Positions 45,701-48,514 of a stretch of 64,000 bases of DNA are shown one piece after another. A model generated the notes under the pieces. It worked only from the letters and a program-made list of their open reading frames with translations. It ran no database searches and was not told where the DNA came from. Source of the DNA: Symbiodinium sp. CCMP2592 (taxonomy: Eukaryota; Sar; Dinophyceae; Suessiales; Symbiodiniaceae); assembly GCA_905221615.1 (NCBI GenBank), contig CAJNDT010003435.1, positions 205,937 to 269,936 on the forward strand, read 5' to 3'. Position numbers and translations under genes: made by a program. The number at the start of each line of letters is the position of its first letter. Positions within the stretch are counted from its first letter, which is position 1.

Positions 45701-47810
45701 CAGAACAGGACTTCTGAACAATACTTTGGGAATATCGTTATAGGAAAAATACAGTTTCGTAATAACAAGAGTATACAATCCTACTGAATGAATGTTTTTA
45801 TCGCTTTCAATAATTCGCAAGCGCTTGGCGACCATTTGTCTTGGTCGTGGGTAGACTGCGGAGTAGGAGGAGCAATACGGGCTTGCACTGCGAAGAGCCG
45901 CTGAAGTCTGCAGCGTACGAATCGGGGGTGTAGCTGGATGCAGCTCTCCGGGGGCATCATCCGGCCTAGTGTCGGTAATGAGGGGCAATGGTTTCGGGTA
46001 GTTCGACATGTTCGCCAAGAGCACTCAGTCATCCCAAGTTCATATGTGCAGCACAGGCTCACTGACGAAAAGCCCTCCTTGACGTAACTTCGATAAGGTA
46101 CCCGAAACTACTTGAAGGTTCATGGGCAGTCACAAGCATGTTTATGGTTAGTTATTCTGCTAGGTGCCAAGTGCACTGAGATGTACGTTTATCGTATTCA
46201 TAGCCATGCCGCCATACTTAATAAGTCCCCCGACCCGTTAAGTAGGGCCTCTTTGGTGGCAACTTAAGGTAAAGTTCCTTAAGCCCGCTTTGAGGTCATC
46301 GTGAAGATGGGCTCCCGACCAATTGCCAGCTCCAGTGACGTCTTCCGCTACTTGGATCAGCGGCCCGGCGCAAGCAGTCAATTCGACAGAACAAGCACAC
46401 CAAAGGTTCCTGGAAATGGATCTCTAAGGGTTCTTATTAGAAGGGTTTAGGGTGCATGGGGTCGCGTGGGTAGATGCTCCTGCAAAAGAGATACACTTCT
46501 TTACAAGCGGATGTGAGCCCAAAGCGGGACCGACACCGTGTCGAACTACTGACATGATCAGTTCGCATGGCAAGAATGATCAGCGCACCAGTGGCCAAAC
46601 AGAGCAAGCCGAACTCCTTGTACTCCACGCTTAGAACCTGAAATCTGCTTGAAGTAGATACTGCTTCCTTCTTATGACGAGTTCAATGCTCCTACATAAA
46701 CTATACATCCCAAAACCTGTCTTTCAGTCAAGGGATAACTTGGGATCTCCCAGGAAACAGGAACAAAGCCCAAGCCCCTGCCAAAAACCGTTAACAAACC
46801 TAGAACAAGAACGACTAAGCTTCTTCAGCCCTAAACCCTAAAGCGCAAAGCCTTACCCTATAAGGTCTGAACCCTAAACCCTATAAGCCCTGCCAGGAAC
46901 GCCTACAAAGCCGATACAACCTTTGAAACTTCGCTCAAGTCTGAGGCGGCAACCTGGAGAGCTTGTCGTGATGCACCGGCCTGAGGCATAAGGACTTCGA
47001 AAGTTAGGGTTTGGGCGGGTTTAGGGTTTAGGGACTAGGCACCAGTGGCTAGGATTTACGGTTTTCCTATAGACAGCTAAATAATGGAAAGACCGTAGTA
47101 TAGTAATATAGGAGGTCGAGTTTAGGGTTTCCTCACTAGCAGAGAAGGCTAACTAATTACCAATATTGTTCCTTCGAGTTCCTTATTATATTTATACTAT
47201 AGAGGAGCCCAAAACCCAATTGTTGACGCCCCAACATTAGCGTCGAGTCGTAGAACTTCTGGGTCATCAGCCAAACACCTTAAAGCTTAAATCCCATCCC
47301 AACCCCAAGCCCTAAGCCCGCAAATCCATACCCCAAGACAACCCCCCTCCGCCCCTGCAAGCGCAGAAGGTCGGTGCAGCGAGCTTCCTCGGACTTAACG
47401 AGTGACGATCCAGACATCGCTGGCGACTGAGCTCGGAGGGAACCCTCAAACGTTTAAAGGGTTTTGGAGGGATTCATGGGGATGTTATGCGGATTTTATG
47501 GGGGTTTGTACGGGTTCAATAACGGTTCTGGTTAGGGTTTAGGGCAGGAGGGTATCACGGTTTCGAGGATTCGGGCATAGGGTGTAGGGATTTGAATTTT
47601 CTGCTGACCCCAAACCCATGCATGTGACCTTTGCAGCACCTCCGGTCGCTAGGGCGAAATGCCGGCTCTCCTGCCTGAGCCACCCTCCATTGATACTTGT
47701 CCCGGGCTCTGGACTGCAAGCACTGCAAAAGAGACGAAGCCGCAAGCACAGTTGAGGTGGACATTACAGTACGCCTGGGCCGATCCAATTCAAAGATGGT
47801 GGTCACTTAG
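7775..47810 (+). CDS. DEG1: Deg1/HtrA-like PDZ serine protease, multi-exon gene
   Basis: An ATP-independent trypsin-fold endopeptidase of the HtrA/Deg family. In photosynthetic eukaryotes the lumenal members degrade damaged photosystem proteins; that role is inferred here from a twin-arginine leader in the first exon. Joining the listed exons gives the family landmarks in order: [18 protein letters not shown] (His codon 10670), [13 protein letters not shown] (Asp codon 37902), [29 protein letters not shown] (Ser codon 40985), [30 protein letters not shown], then one PDZ domain ([15 protein letters not shown]) and a TAG stop at 47808. Reading phase is kept at every junction except the one crossing 10718-37842, where one small exon is still missing. 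Of the donors that can be fixed, nine are GC, three GT and two GA. The 27-kb gap holds another gene and a retroelement. The N-terminus upstream of 7775 is not known. Confidence 0.83.
7862..8050. repeat. ATGT/CATG/CA microsatellite mosaic
   Basis: Runs of ATAT, GTATGTTT, GCATGCAT, CACACA and CGCGCG. All open frames across it on both strands are low-complexity Cys/Tyr/His or Met/His products. Confidence 0.9.
8402..8640. repeat. GATGAT-rich low-complexity tract
   Basis: Imperfect GATGATGGTGACGG repeats give Met/Asp- or His-rich frames on both strands. Not considered coding. Confidence 0.7.
8685..8786. mobile_element. palindromic element, family A copy 1
   Basis: GAGTCTCCGAAAATAGGGGACC at the left end is inverted at the right as GGTACCCCTATTTTCGAAAACTC. 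It is about 100 bp with the family A core of TAGTA/ATTA. Terminal bases are partly mutated. Confidence 0.8.
8853..8909 (+). CDS. Deg exon: N-terminal ASPSV segment
   Basis: Acceptor CATTGCAG and a GA donor. It reads [19 protein letters not shown], which matches the E..v.LF...SPSVV segment just before the protease domain of Deg proteins. Phase 0 at both ends fits the exons on either side. A further small exon before 10353 is possible because this linker is short. Confidence 0.6.
9445..9547. mobile_element. palindromic element, family A copy 2
   Basis: TGGGAGTTTCCGAAAATTAG at the left and its complement CTATTTTCGGAAACTCCCA at the right. It is the best-preserved copy of family A. Confidence 0.88.
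10353..10397 (+). CDS. Deg exon: GTGFVWD strand
   Basis: Acceptor TACCTGAG, GC donor at 10398. It reads [15 protein letters not shown]. The GTGFVWD signature opens the trypsin fold of Deg proteases. It ends on a complete codon so that it joins VVTNFHVV of the next exon exactly. Confidence 0.8.
10655..10717 (+). CDS. Deg exon: catalytic His
   Basis: Acceptor GTGAGAG, GC donor at 10718. It reads [21 protein letters not shown]; the His codon at 10670-10672 is the triad histidine (TNxHV motif). This is the last Deg exon before a 27-kb gap. Confidence 0.85.
10898..10980. repeat. telomere-type CCCTAAA cluster
   Basis: Nearly regular CCCTAAA array with CCCTAGA and ACTAAA variants. Confidence 0.92.
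11135..11246. repeat. ~24-bp tandem repeat GGGGCCTANTTCTTTATAATAT
   Basis: Four to five tandem units of about 23-24 bp. Another partial unit follows the inserted palindrome at 11363, so the array predates that insertion. Confidence 0.88.
11245..11366. mobile_element. palindromic element inserted in the 24-bp array
   Basis: TATAGTCTCCATTGTAGTTCC at the left, with its inverted copy GGAACTACAATGGAGACTATA at the right. Inner TTGGTTAACC and GTTAACCAAAG are also inverted. The element splits one unit of the surrounding tandem array. Confidence 0.82.
12296..12570. repeat. AGT/TAG trinucleotide microsatellite
   Basis: Pure (TAG)n core with a higher-order TAGTAGTAATTAA period on its right side. The long Val-rich and Ile-rich frames here are repeat translations. 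Confidence 0.96.
12684..13642. repeat. 273-bp minisatellite, about three and a half units
   Basis: Identical landmarks recur every 273 bp: GGGTTACCCTTGCCGGGTTT near 12765, 13038, 13311 and 13584, and AAGTTTAGCTGCTGCAGTTC near 12829, 13101 and 13374. The first unit is truncated. Units differ by only a few substitutions, so the expansion is recent. Minus-strand frames of 66-78 codons repeat with it; they have no recognised domain. Confidence 0.93.
15380..15500. repeat. TATGTA/ACATAC microsatellite
   Basis: Low-complexity ATGTATGT/ATACACATAC sequence; frames across it are not coding. Confidence 0.85.
15589..15694. mobile_element. palindromic element, family A copy 3
   Basis: TGGGAGTTTCCGAAAATTAG at the left and TATTTTCGGAAACTCCCA at the right. 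A second partial right end follows at 15768-15803, suggesting an adjacent degraded copy. Confidence 0.87.
16770..16865. mobile_element. palindromic element, family J copy 1
   Basis: GGGGCCTTAATAATTAGAAT at the left and inverted ACTATTAAGGCCCC at the right, with an internal ATAACTATAGT. Related to the copy at 42332-42443. Confidence 0.75.
17192..17315. mobile_element. palindromic element, family B copy 1
   Basis: TACTTGCAGGATCATGGGAC and inverted CCCCATGATCCTTGAAGTA. It is the most diverged of four family B copies in the window. Confidence 0.82.
17420..17545. repeat. AT dinucleotide microsatellite
   Basis: (AT)n tracts flanking a short GTATATGTGTTTTTTGTG spacer. Confidence 0.93.
17645..17665 (+). 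CDS. six-hairpin gene exon: VYDNAVA
   Basis: Acceptor CTGTACAG, GC donor at 17666. YDNA(V/L)A is a frequent early motif of bacterial six-hairpin proteins. Phase 0 to the next exon. Confidence 0.5.
17645..29922 (+). CDS. six-hairpin (alpha/alpha-toroid) glycosidase-like gene
   Basis: Nineteen phase-compatible exons encode one protein with motifs in the order expected of the six-hairpin glycosidase-like superfamily: VYDNAVA, then [77 protein letters not shown], a DGVWLE segment, [46 protein letters not shown], and a Pro-rich C-terminus ending at TGA 29920. The family match is my reading of these motifs; substrate and location are unknown, and no signal peptide is seen because the 5' exons were not found. 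Introns begin with GC, GT or GA and are crowded with MITE-like elements. At least one exon is missing between 26220 and 27799. The whole gene lies on the same strand inside the large gap of the protease gene. Confidence 0.66.
18016..18117. mobile_element. palindromic element, family A copy 4
   Basis: TGGGAGTTTCCGAAAATTAG at the left; the right arm CCTACTTTCGGTCACTCCCA carries substitutions. It lies in the intron 17666-18230. Confidence 0.85.
18231..18285 (+). CDS. six-hairpin gene exon: RRILDAFL helix
   Basis: Acceptor AACGAAG, GC donor after one base of the next codon. It reads [18 protein letters not shown], an amphipathic helix. Confidence 0.62.
18963..19012 (+). CDS. six-hairpin gene exon: [11 protein letters not shown]
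   Basis: Acceptor TATCCCAG, GC donor at 19013. The two leading bases complete an Ala codon with the previous exon, then [16 protein letters not shown]. Confidence 0.58.
19048..19150. mobile_element. palindromic element, family A copy 5
   Basis: An intact left arm TGGGAGTTTCCGAAAATTAG; the right arm is decayed (CCTACTTTCGAAAGGGC). Intron 19013-19287. Confidence 0.78.
19288..19317 (+). CDS. six-hairpin gene micro-exon: [10 protein letters not shown]
   Basis: Acceptor ACTTGAG, GA donor. Thirty bases, phase 0 at both ends, so it could be skipped without a frameshift. Confidence 0.45.
19336..19440. mobile_element. palindromic element, family E copy 1
   Basis: GGTGGTTGTCAAAATTATGG and inverted CCATAGTTTTGACAACCACC. 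It starts 19 bases after the donor at 19318, nearly filling that intron's 5' half. Related to 39355-39470. Confidence 0.85.
19565..19637 (+). CDS. six-hairpin gene exon: [15 protein letters not shown]
   Basis: Acceptor AATTGCAG, GC donor in phase 1. It reads [20 protein letters not shown] and then GVDT plus a split Gly. Confidence 0.68.
19930..20053. mobile_element. palindromic element, family B copy 2
   Basis: TACTTGGAGGATCATGGGAC and inverted GTCCCATGATCCTTTAAGTA. The right end stops 42 bases before the next exon. Confidence 0.9.
20096..20163 (+). CDS. six-hairpin gene exon: [10 protein letters not shown]
   Basis: Acceptor GCCTGCAG, GA donor. With the previous exon it forms [20 protein letters not shown] followed by EECYL, the strongest family signature in this gene. 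Confidence 0.72.
20960..21001 (+). CDS. six-hairpin gene exon: [14 protein letters not shown]
   Basis: Acceptor TAGCCAAG, GT donor. Continues the helix started by EECYL (Y-L-x-x-A-x-D-I-L-x-x-L pattern). Confidence 0.65.
21515..21554 (+). CDS. six-hairpin gene exon: [13 protein letters not shown]
   Basis: Acceptor CCCCAG, GC donor after one base of a Ser codon that the next exon completes. Confidence 0.5.
21595..21635 (+). CDS. six-hairpin gene exon: [13 protein letters not shown]
   Basis: Acceptor TAGTGCAG; GC donor at 21636 keeps phase 0 with DAANRARVF of the next exon. Confidence 0.55.
22655..22741. repeat. dispersed ~85-bp repeat, copy 1
   Basis: TTAAGGACAATTAGTGCTG, then TTGAGGCTA and GGTTTCCAACTT, recur in the same order at 50425-50497. 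Confidence 0.75.
22803..22919. mobile_element. palindromic element with CCCCAAGGGTCCAAG ends
   Basis: Left arm CCCCAAGGGTCCAAGTACCC, right arm GGGTGCTTTGGACCCTTGGG. Single copy in the window. Confidence 0.8.
23030..23125. mobile_element. palindromic element, family G copy 1
   Basis: Contains CTCATATATTAAGGCTTTTG, GGGCCCAAAGACCATACTAT and AAGGCTTTTG. The copy at 52515-52611 is in the opposite orientation. Confidence 0.75.
23237..23296 (+). CDS. six-hairpin gene exon: [15 protein letters not shown]
   Basis: Acceptor TGATGCAG, GC donor at 23297. It reads [20 protein letters not shown], in phase with the following [10 protein letters not shown] exon. Confidence 0.62.
23859..23898 (+). CDS. six-hairpin gene exon: [13 protein letters not shown]
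   Basis: Acceptor GCCTGCAG, GC donor in phase 1; the split codon becomes Glu with the next exon. Confidence 0.58.
24930..24992. repeat. GA microsatellite
   Basis: (GA)n of about 60 bases; Arg/Glu and Ser/Leu frames on both strands are artefacts. Confidence 0.96.
25200..25309 (+). CDS. six-hairpin gene exon: [20 protein letters not shown]
   Basis: Acceptor ATTTACAG, GC donor at 25310. It is the longest exon of this gene, ending [12 protein letters not shown]; phase 0 to the next exon. Confidence 0.66.
25680..25759 (+). CDS. six-hairpin gene exon: [12 protein letters not shown]
   Basis: Acceptor GCTCCAG, GT donor in phase 2. It reads [16 protein letters not shown] and then [10 protein letters not shown] with a split Gln. 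Confidence 0.67.
26165..26220 (+). CDS. six-hairpin gene exon: [18 protein letters not shown]
   Basis: Acceptor CTTGCAG, GT donor in phase 1. It joins as [14 protein letters not shown]. The next exon in the gene was not found. Confidence 0.67.
26221..27798. other. intron with at least one unrecognised exon
   Basis: CCCTAAA-type sequence dominates 26690-26910 and 27160-27205. A short candidate (VRGFARA, after TTGCCGCAG at 26368) would fit the incoming phase but cannot be confirmed. Confidence 0.4.
27799..27857 (+). CDS. six-hairpin gene exon: [16 protein letters not shown]
   Basis: Acceptor GTTCAAG, GT donor in phase 2. It reads [20 protein letters not shown]. Confidence 0.6.
28424..28473 (+). 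CDS. six-hairpin gene exon: [16 protein letters not shown]
   Basis: Acceptor CTTTGCAG, GT donor (GTAGGA) in phase 1. The first base completes the Gly codon left by the previous exon. Confidence 0.62.
28558..28592 (+). CDS. six-hairpin gene exon: [12 protein letters not shown]
   Basis: Acceptor TTCCACAG, GC donor. The [10 protein letters not shown] block followed by [10 protein letters not shown] is the C-terminal hallmark of this protein. Confidence 0.7.
29033..29155. repeat. GA then GAGC microsatellite
   Basis: (GA)n about 75 bases, then GGGA and (GAGC)n up to the acceptor of the next exon. The polypurine run itself sits where a polypyrimidine tract would be expected. Confidence 0.95.
29159..29215 (+). 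CDS. six-hairpin gene exon: [19 protein letters not shown]
   Basis: Acceptor AGCAGAG immediately after the GAGC array; GT donor at 29216. Phase 0 at both ends. Confidence 0.7.
29222..29413. mobile_element. palindromic element, family C copy 1 (expanded)
   Basis: CAGTAGGGAATGAAGGAATG at the left and CCATTCCCTACTAACCAAAG at the right; the loop is lengthened by ACTATTACTACC-type repeats compared with the other two copies. It begins 7 bases after the donor. Confidence 0.85.
29863..29922 (+). CDS. six-hairpin gene terminal exon
   Basis: Acceptor GCAGCGGAG; reads [19 protein letters not shown] and stops with TGA at 29920-29922. Phase 0 from the previous exon. Confidence 0.62.
   Translation: MNEAANPYFPPEPPLPRRG
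29923..30943. other. spacer with degenerate telomere-type sequence
   Basis: GGGTTTAGGG-like sequence dominates 30545-30780. One exon-like piece, 30818-30845 (after TGGTCCAG, GC donor, DPSGQNAVP), has the phases needed (0 in, 1 out) for the Deg exon missing between 10717 and 37843; this is only a candidate. Confidence 0.4.
30946..33123 (+). CDS. non-LTR (LINE-type) reverse transcriptase ORF
   Basis: Copies element RNA into DNA at the target site. Palm motifs are intact: LDLEKAFDS around residue 328, [10 protein letters not shown] around residue 385 and FMDDGLLW with the Asp pair around residue 433. The preceding part (residues 40-190) is the basic, helical linker usual between endonuclease and RT; the endonuclease itself is absent. 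The thumb and C-terminal region run to residue 725 and end in a clean stop. The frame starts at a GTG at the element's left edge, with an in-frame ATG at 30955, so the real start probably lay in lost upstream sequence. There are no internal stops over 725 codons, so the insertion is recent. No RNase H motif was recognised. Confidence 0.93.
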   Translation: MSRMRVRSWRIHVDSHQKIGTDHELTEGTFVVDARREHRRHETRPRVWTGGVSVIQGMDQNIIEDLARTCTKPVRGQGYKDPEEVRKAFKMAKQSGVAAKWKAALKLRRESRQAWEKARLERASQGEWHSFRALKPRRHEGWDIAFAEVQVGDPHEIVHAHLAGVYKGPMQSPPVARWDGDVRAFTLEELRVGISQMKKGKAVGSDLTSTELIVGLMEVQGGPEHLLEWYNRILTTGDIPQKWNEPVLVLLPKIKLPQKAKQLRPIAMGSSVSKLFSRLLLNRAIRQLSPQTPAQCAGPGRQTSDYLYSIIRLFELSREWGNSLVVFKLDLEKAFDSLDRGMLLNRLEARLGRGPELTCWRNLLRETTGILQTPWGSSRLPMGRGIKQGAVESPTFFAHIAELVLSETIQNRGWRDHVPLFPDLSPEEMLFMDDGLLWNGMRSVVETRAQQLSVAFAHYGLKMNPAKCQLYVTPNVLGEHSILLDGMKIMASPQLEVMGIALRVGMSTYELVSPAMTRARAKFWEIKHILRAKGFMKNRAKVMQRVVGATALWFICCVPPDKATMTALNATQLQLMIWLLRFSKKATETWEEFRKRAFRGARSALHSAGLERWSTIWLRRYWQYAGHRVRTVLSAHPPISCDFENFRTLPWWNHQKSLPRGRAITHKGHHFARLTLLEKNMDHVAGHPWRVLAHDRVAWKGREQQWLDHMDVPWSSGRQLSLGDL
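33294..37682 (+). CDS. long retroelement-associated ORF, unknown function
   Basis: An uninterrupted 1462-codon frame (first ATG 33372) follows the RT ORF in another frame and ends 80 bases before the poly(A). No known domain was recognised. Visible structure: a short hydrophobic start, Pro/Ser/Glu-rich disordered stretches, two similar ~30-residue helical blocks near residues 363 and 561 ([12 protein letters not shown] and [12 protein letters not shown]), an Arg/Pro-rich region near 690-760, a charged coiled coil near 1010-1070 ([20 protein letters not shown]), and three ~37-residue repeats near 1175, 1259 and 1338 (pattern W..G..T.DDI...yG..wv.LF). It could be a nucleic-acid-binding, gag-like protein of the element; that is inference. 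Having such an ORF after the RT is unusual. Confidence 0.8.
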   Translation: MKGSCTPDASDRAVARLSHPPFVTWIMAFRLRDMWMATVVMVFAGGAPLGRKRSLNLTTETSEAPVMAADEDRSLENPTSHPAPVVGANYPQLPGASTSSVSSMMNASGGSRSQPEDVHDLGIQPEEQSRATVEPVSVPADDGLPAARDDQEHRCRDRRVQNPPEAPNYTIRRLNTRISDECQWIQSVTAQLHKLRAQGRGREPMWLAVLARIRSREDTEYWNWCKGRLSGLRASFEARLNPSLHTRPLSEPEVLWAIRVEHAAAQDFYMHRPHIDPVSSVPQDTVILANNVPAADPQYPYGLFHAQRVYPESGTWSPRTRSPSPAPEPEDTEDTTSLLGLWMMSAPLVFAFDRPWETEGEPAWFGDWVERLEQLMDRGLLVGSLRAAIHEELARITDDRFHRDNDLIIGEMYRRVDAYEPYEVDLVAWGMGHPSEVVVRQRVRDFLETIKDRWYQRLCPVAWRHRQNELALASRGLLDATRFPQEYYEAEHRERKTMSRSRSPYYGVTRRPRQTGSTLAVKTEQKQGEQLPQPDMPQPDMPGRAEGDGHSMFQVPPNWQGRWHELMEQLEDWFVEGREVGMAVRMVRYLARQRENEAYTTWAETPIFTMGWGNPNANGIDSETSPRDFYAWATTVEEFIWSFYRRERDQEESEAAGPVPVPPTDSEASASDSVSLMADRYSHGRRRIRDSRTPRRNERAGPACRSGHQERPQRGGARLREAATGSRESKPNRGRPAGAPRPTAHREEPASGSTGAQGSSGSAGSRDAVSLSPLAPDLTRPMTSVQATYLWRHLLFDGDRCGPDLQGNSQIPNNFLPRPMLQSISAHHEAMSRQNRLVSTCSLITVLRYMMSEIAQTLDTAEAIAQTGERAEGDTVEVEVPEEDDVNLLMQHFLMTDGRDTIEQRGIRALTRLHKELLSHTREAQLAHVRMLSVSLQSGSHGSTLSDWQEQLQALLVALGPSSAETVNMECLDRAWLDQWVNEIAAFIPGFRLASYPIQIETQTASAHGSELDKELERLLEDEESEKAWKAEREREEAEERDRLEKHELACIQELRELRADAQAFRRWEQDQMERAMQPSAGAAKRRCVMTMEASSGSADKPRVMHTLALDIPVDGEAVTISIRARMEPEPENVTTQAVSEGAMPMPGEPMNGVAAADPCNDQQTGDALMDMEFGEYQEIYARWRRGDLTLDDIRREHGTQVVELLETQHMALMEEATGCPPVEAHEVTGAGEAEDSSRSAAPSVPTSPLVMPGAERPGFGIFENVYGQWKDGHRTSADIAMCFGDRWVSLFTQWRLWGLPAIYHRLHEILDMRRDPDPLQAGPTNPPFGSVAQPLRVPFAVVKQVFERWTDGHISDDTIQTIYGDKWMRLFLTMKMAGVAACREELSEYVEWEPEALQELVEQGAGESGATGSHVHSGVFAVEGGFGNGLGETQLDENNGESAQRSSEAGPQQDHKGDPST
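37763..37778 (+). other. poly(A) tail of the retroelement
   Basis: Sixteen consecutive A residues, 81 bases after the stop codon of the 1462-codon ORF; marks the 3' end of the inserted copy. Confidence 0.85.
37843..37937 (+). CDS. Deg exon: catalytic Asp
   Basis: Acceptor ACCGGCAG, GT donor at 37938. It reads [20 protein letters not shown], then [11 protein letters not shown]; the Asp at 37902-37904 is the triad aspartate (DIAxL motif). Two leading bases need a partner from an exon not identified with certainty. Confidence 0.88.
38315..38383 (+). CDS. Deg exon: SENLKPGQE
   Basis: Acceptor AAGCCAG, GC donor. It reads [20 protein letters not shown] and GQE, matching the LRPL.LG.S..LxVGQ segment before the oxyanion region. 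Confidence 0.82.
38440..38540. repeat. AT/ATGT microsatellite
   Basis: (AT)n and (ATGT)n runs in the intron 38384-39670. Confidence 0.92.
39355..39665. mobile_element. nested MITE cluster (families E and A) at an intron 3' end
   Basis: GGGTAGCTGTCAAAATTAGG opens a family E element. Its right end motif TTTTGACAACCGCCCAT appears at 39540-39560 and 39645-39661, and TTTTTCACAACCGCCCA at 39451. A family A left end (TGGGAGTTTCCGAAAATAGG) lies inside at 39561. The whole is bracketed by CCATCTGG at 39349 and 39659, a candidate 8-bp target duplication, and the right copy runs straight into the splice acceptor GCAG of the next Deg exon. Confidence 0.72.
39671..39716 (+). CDS. Deg exon: [16 protein letters not shown]
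   Basis: Acceptor TCTGGCAG, GC donor at 39717 (phase 1). GNPFGL is invariant in Deg1-type proteases. Confidence 0.9.
39887..39972. mobile_element. palindromic element, family H copy 1
   Basis: AACCCTGAATAACCTACCTT at the left and AGGTAGGGTTTTTCAGGGTT inverted at the right. Related to 55075-55162 (ACTTATATAA core). Confidence 0.78.
39985..40130. repeat. telomere-type CCCTAAA array, ~20 units
   Basis: The longest regular interstitial array in the window, with occasional CCCCTAAA units. It lies inside the Deg intron 39717-40142, so it is not a chromosome end. Confidence 0.95.
40143..40190 (+). CDS. Deg exon: [15 protein letters not shown]
   Basis: Acceptor GGCTGAG, GC donor in phase 1. GVISG is the conserved activation-loop entry of Deg proteases. 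Confidence 0.85.
40214..40340. mobile_element. palindromic element, family B copy 3
   Basis: GGAGGATCATGGGACTTAGT and inverted ACTAAGTCCCATGATCC. It lies 24 bases into intron 40191-40946. Confidence 0.88.
40579..40704. mobile_element. palindromic element, family B copy 4
   Basis: TTACTTGGAGGATCATGGGA and inverted TCCCATGATCCTTTAAGTAA. Nearly identical to copy 2 (19930-20053). Same intron as copy 3. Confidence 0.9.
40947..41012 (+). CDS. Deg exon: catalytic Ser (GNSGGPLL)
   Basis: Acceptor AGCCCCAG, GC donor in phase 1. It reads [20 protein letters not shown]; the Ser codon at 40985-40987 is the nucleophile. Confidence 0.93.
41498..41539 (+). CDS. Deg exon: [14 protein letters not shown]
   Basis: Acceptor CCTGCCAG, GT donor in phase 1. 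It follows the Ser exon exactly as in Deg proteins (VxGxNTAI). Confidence 0.88.
41749..41839. mobile_element. palindromic element, family C copy 2
   Basis: CTTACCTTTGGTTAGTAGGG and inverted CCCTACTAACCCAAGGTAAG, with GGAATGG arms continuing inward. Confidence 0.9.
42194..42268 (+). CDS. Deg exon: [20 protein letters not shown]
   Basis: Acceptor CGCCGAG, GC donor in phase 1. The [12 protein letters not shown] block closes the protease domain. Confidence 0.9.
42332..42443. mobile_element. palindromic element, family J copy 2
   Basis: GGACCTTAACAATTAGAATA at the left, TAGTCTAATCATCAAGGTTC inverted at the right, with an inner ATAACTATAGTTGTAGTTAT. Confidence 0.75.
42568..42712. repeat. TAC/CTA trinucleotide microsatellite
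   Basis: Nearly pure (CTA)n with a few TGC and GAC interruptions. Poly-Tyr, poly-Leu and poly-Ser frames are artefacts. Confidence 0.97.
42956..43054. mobile_element. palindromic element with AGAAAGTTGGAACAT ends
   Basis: CCAGAAAGTTGGAACAT at the left and ATGTTCCAACTTTCTGGGG at the right. Ends 73 bases before the next Deg exon. Confidence 0.82.
43128..43181 (+). CDS. Deg exon: [17 protein letters not shown]
   Basis: Acceptor AAATGGAG, GC donor in phase 1. VTRPxxGxxxAPD is the link into the PDZ domain in Deg1-type proteins. Confidence 0.85.
43429..43531. mobile_element. palindromic element, family D copy 1
   Basis: CGGTTGATGATAGAAATCCT and inverted AGGATTTATATCATCAACCG. Pairs with 51966-52069. 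Confidence 0.88.
43600..43745. repeat. telomere-type CCCCTAAA cluster
   Basis: Repeated CCCCTAAACCCCCAAA units, a C-rich variant of the telomere-type repeat. Confidence 0.9.
43800..43845 (+). CDS. Deg exon: PDZ strand (AMVMKAQ..SP)
   Basis: Acceptor AGTTCCAG. With the previous exon it reads [16 protein letters not shown], the first PDZ strand and following turn. The donor fixed by phase is GA at 43846. Confidence 0.65.
44184..44258. mobile_element. palindromic element, family A copy 6 (short)
   Basis: TGGGAGCTTCGGAAGATAGG and inverted AAAATCGGAAACTCCCA with a shortened interior. Confidence 0.72.
44279..44354. mobile_element. palindromic element with CCCCAAAGTAGTTCCTTT ends
   Basis: CCCCAAAGTAGTTCCTTT at the left and AAAAAGGAACTACTTTGGGG at the right, over an A/T-rich loop of about 35 bases. 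Confidence 0.85.
44904..45011. mobile_element. palindromic element, family F copy 2
   Basis: CAAAGACTCCAATGTCCCTT and inverted AAGGGATAGTGGAGTCTTTG; the second copy of the element at 7494-7604. Confidence 0.85.
45649..45676 (+). CDS. Deg micro-exon: ALRSGQLGD
   Basis: Acceptor CATGCCAG, GT donor. Only 28 bases; it carries the SGQLGD turn of the PDZ domain and ends on Asp so that GD joins VIVKM of the next exon. Confidence 0.75.
46295..46367 (+). CDS. Deg exon: PDZ core [15 protein letters not shown]
   Basis: Acceptor GCTTTGAG, GC donor in phase 1. It reads [20 protein letters not shown] and DQRP: the second half of a Deg PDZ domain. Confidence 0.87.
47740..47810 (+). CDS. Deg terminal exon with stop
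   Basis: Acceptor GACGAAG. It reads [20 protein letters not shown] and VVT, then TAG at 47808. The V.V.V.LGR pattern is the last PDZ strand. Confidence 0.78.
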
Positions 47811-48514
47811 ATGATCCGCCGGGGGCCCTACCAAGAGAAGCCCCGCGGCTTTTTCCGCGAGGAGTGTCGGAGATGTGTTTTATAATTTTTCAATTCCACG
47901 AATGATACCTGTGGCAAGGGACCCTTGCTTGTAATTACTGGTGATCCTTCTTGGCCAAGGAAAGCCTCAAAACTTGATCTAGGGGCCTTCACAATGGCCC
48001 ATTACTATAATTACATTAGGGAACCCCAAAATACTATAGGTAATTATTTAGGCCCTTTCGTAAGCCCTCCTCTTGCCATCCGTAAGGAGCGCTTCCCAGC
48101 GACCTCACGGCAAGACGGCAAATTTTCAGCTGGTGCATCTTCCGAGGATCTGGTGCACCGGAGCTTTTGAAGTTTTGGAGCAAGTGCCAAATACCAGCAC
48201 AGGTTTCTGAACAAGTAGTGTAAATATCGCCGGAAAATCCCGATACATAACATCTAATGTTTGATTAGGTCAACTAGTATATATGTCGTTCGGGCCTGTA
48301 ATGAGACTGCAATGGCTGTCGGACAGCATGGAGGGAGCAGCATGGTTTGTGGTAGCTTAGACACTGAATCCCCAAACCCCTCTAAGAACGAGTTTGTGCG
48401 TGTAGGCGGGATCGCCAGCCTAATACTGCCACTTCGCTTGTTGTGTGAACTGTTGGTCATTCTTTGAGCTCGAAACGCTTGTGCCCCCATGTCGAAAGGC
48501 AGTGCACTAAGCAA
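47811..48514. other. tail-to-tail spacer between convergent genes
   Basis: Short spacer with a family J-like remnant (about 47983-48056: GGGGCCTTCACAATGGCCCA and AATTATTTAGGCCC). No polyadenylation-like AATAAA is evident; dinoflagellates do not rely on it. Confidence 0.45.
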
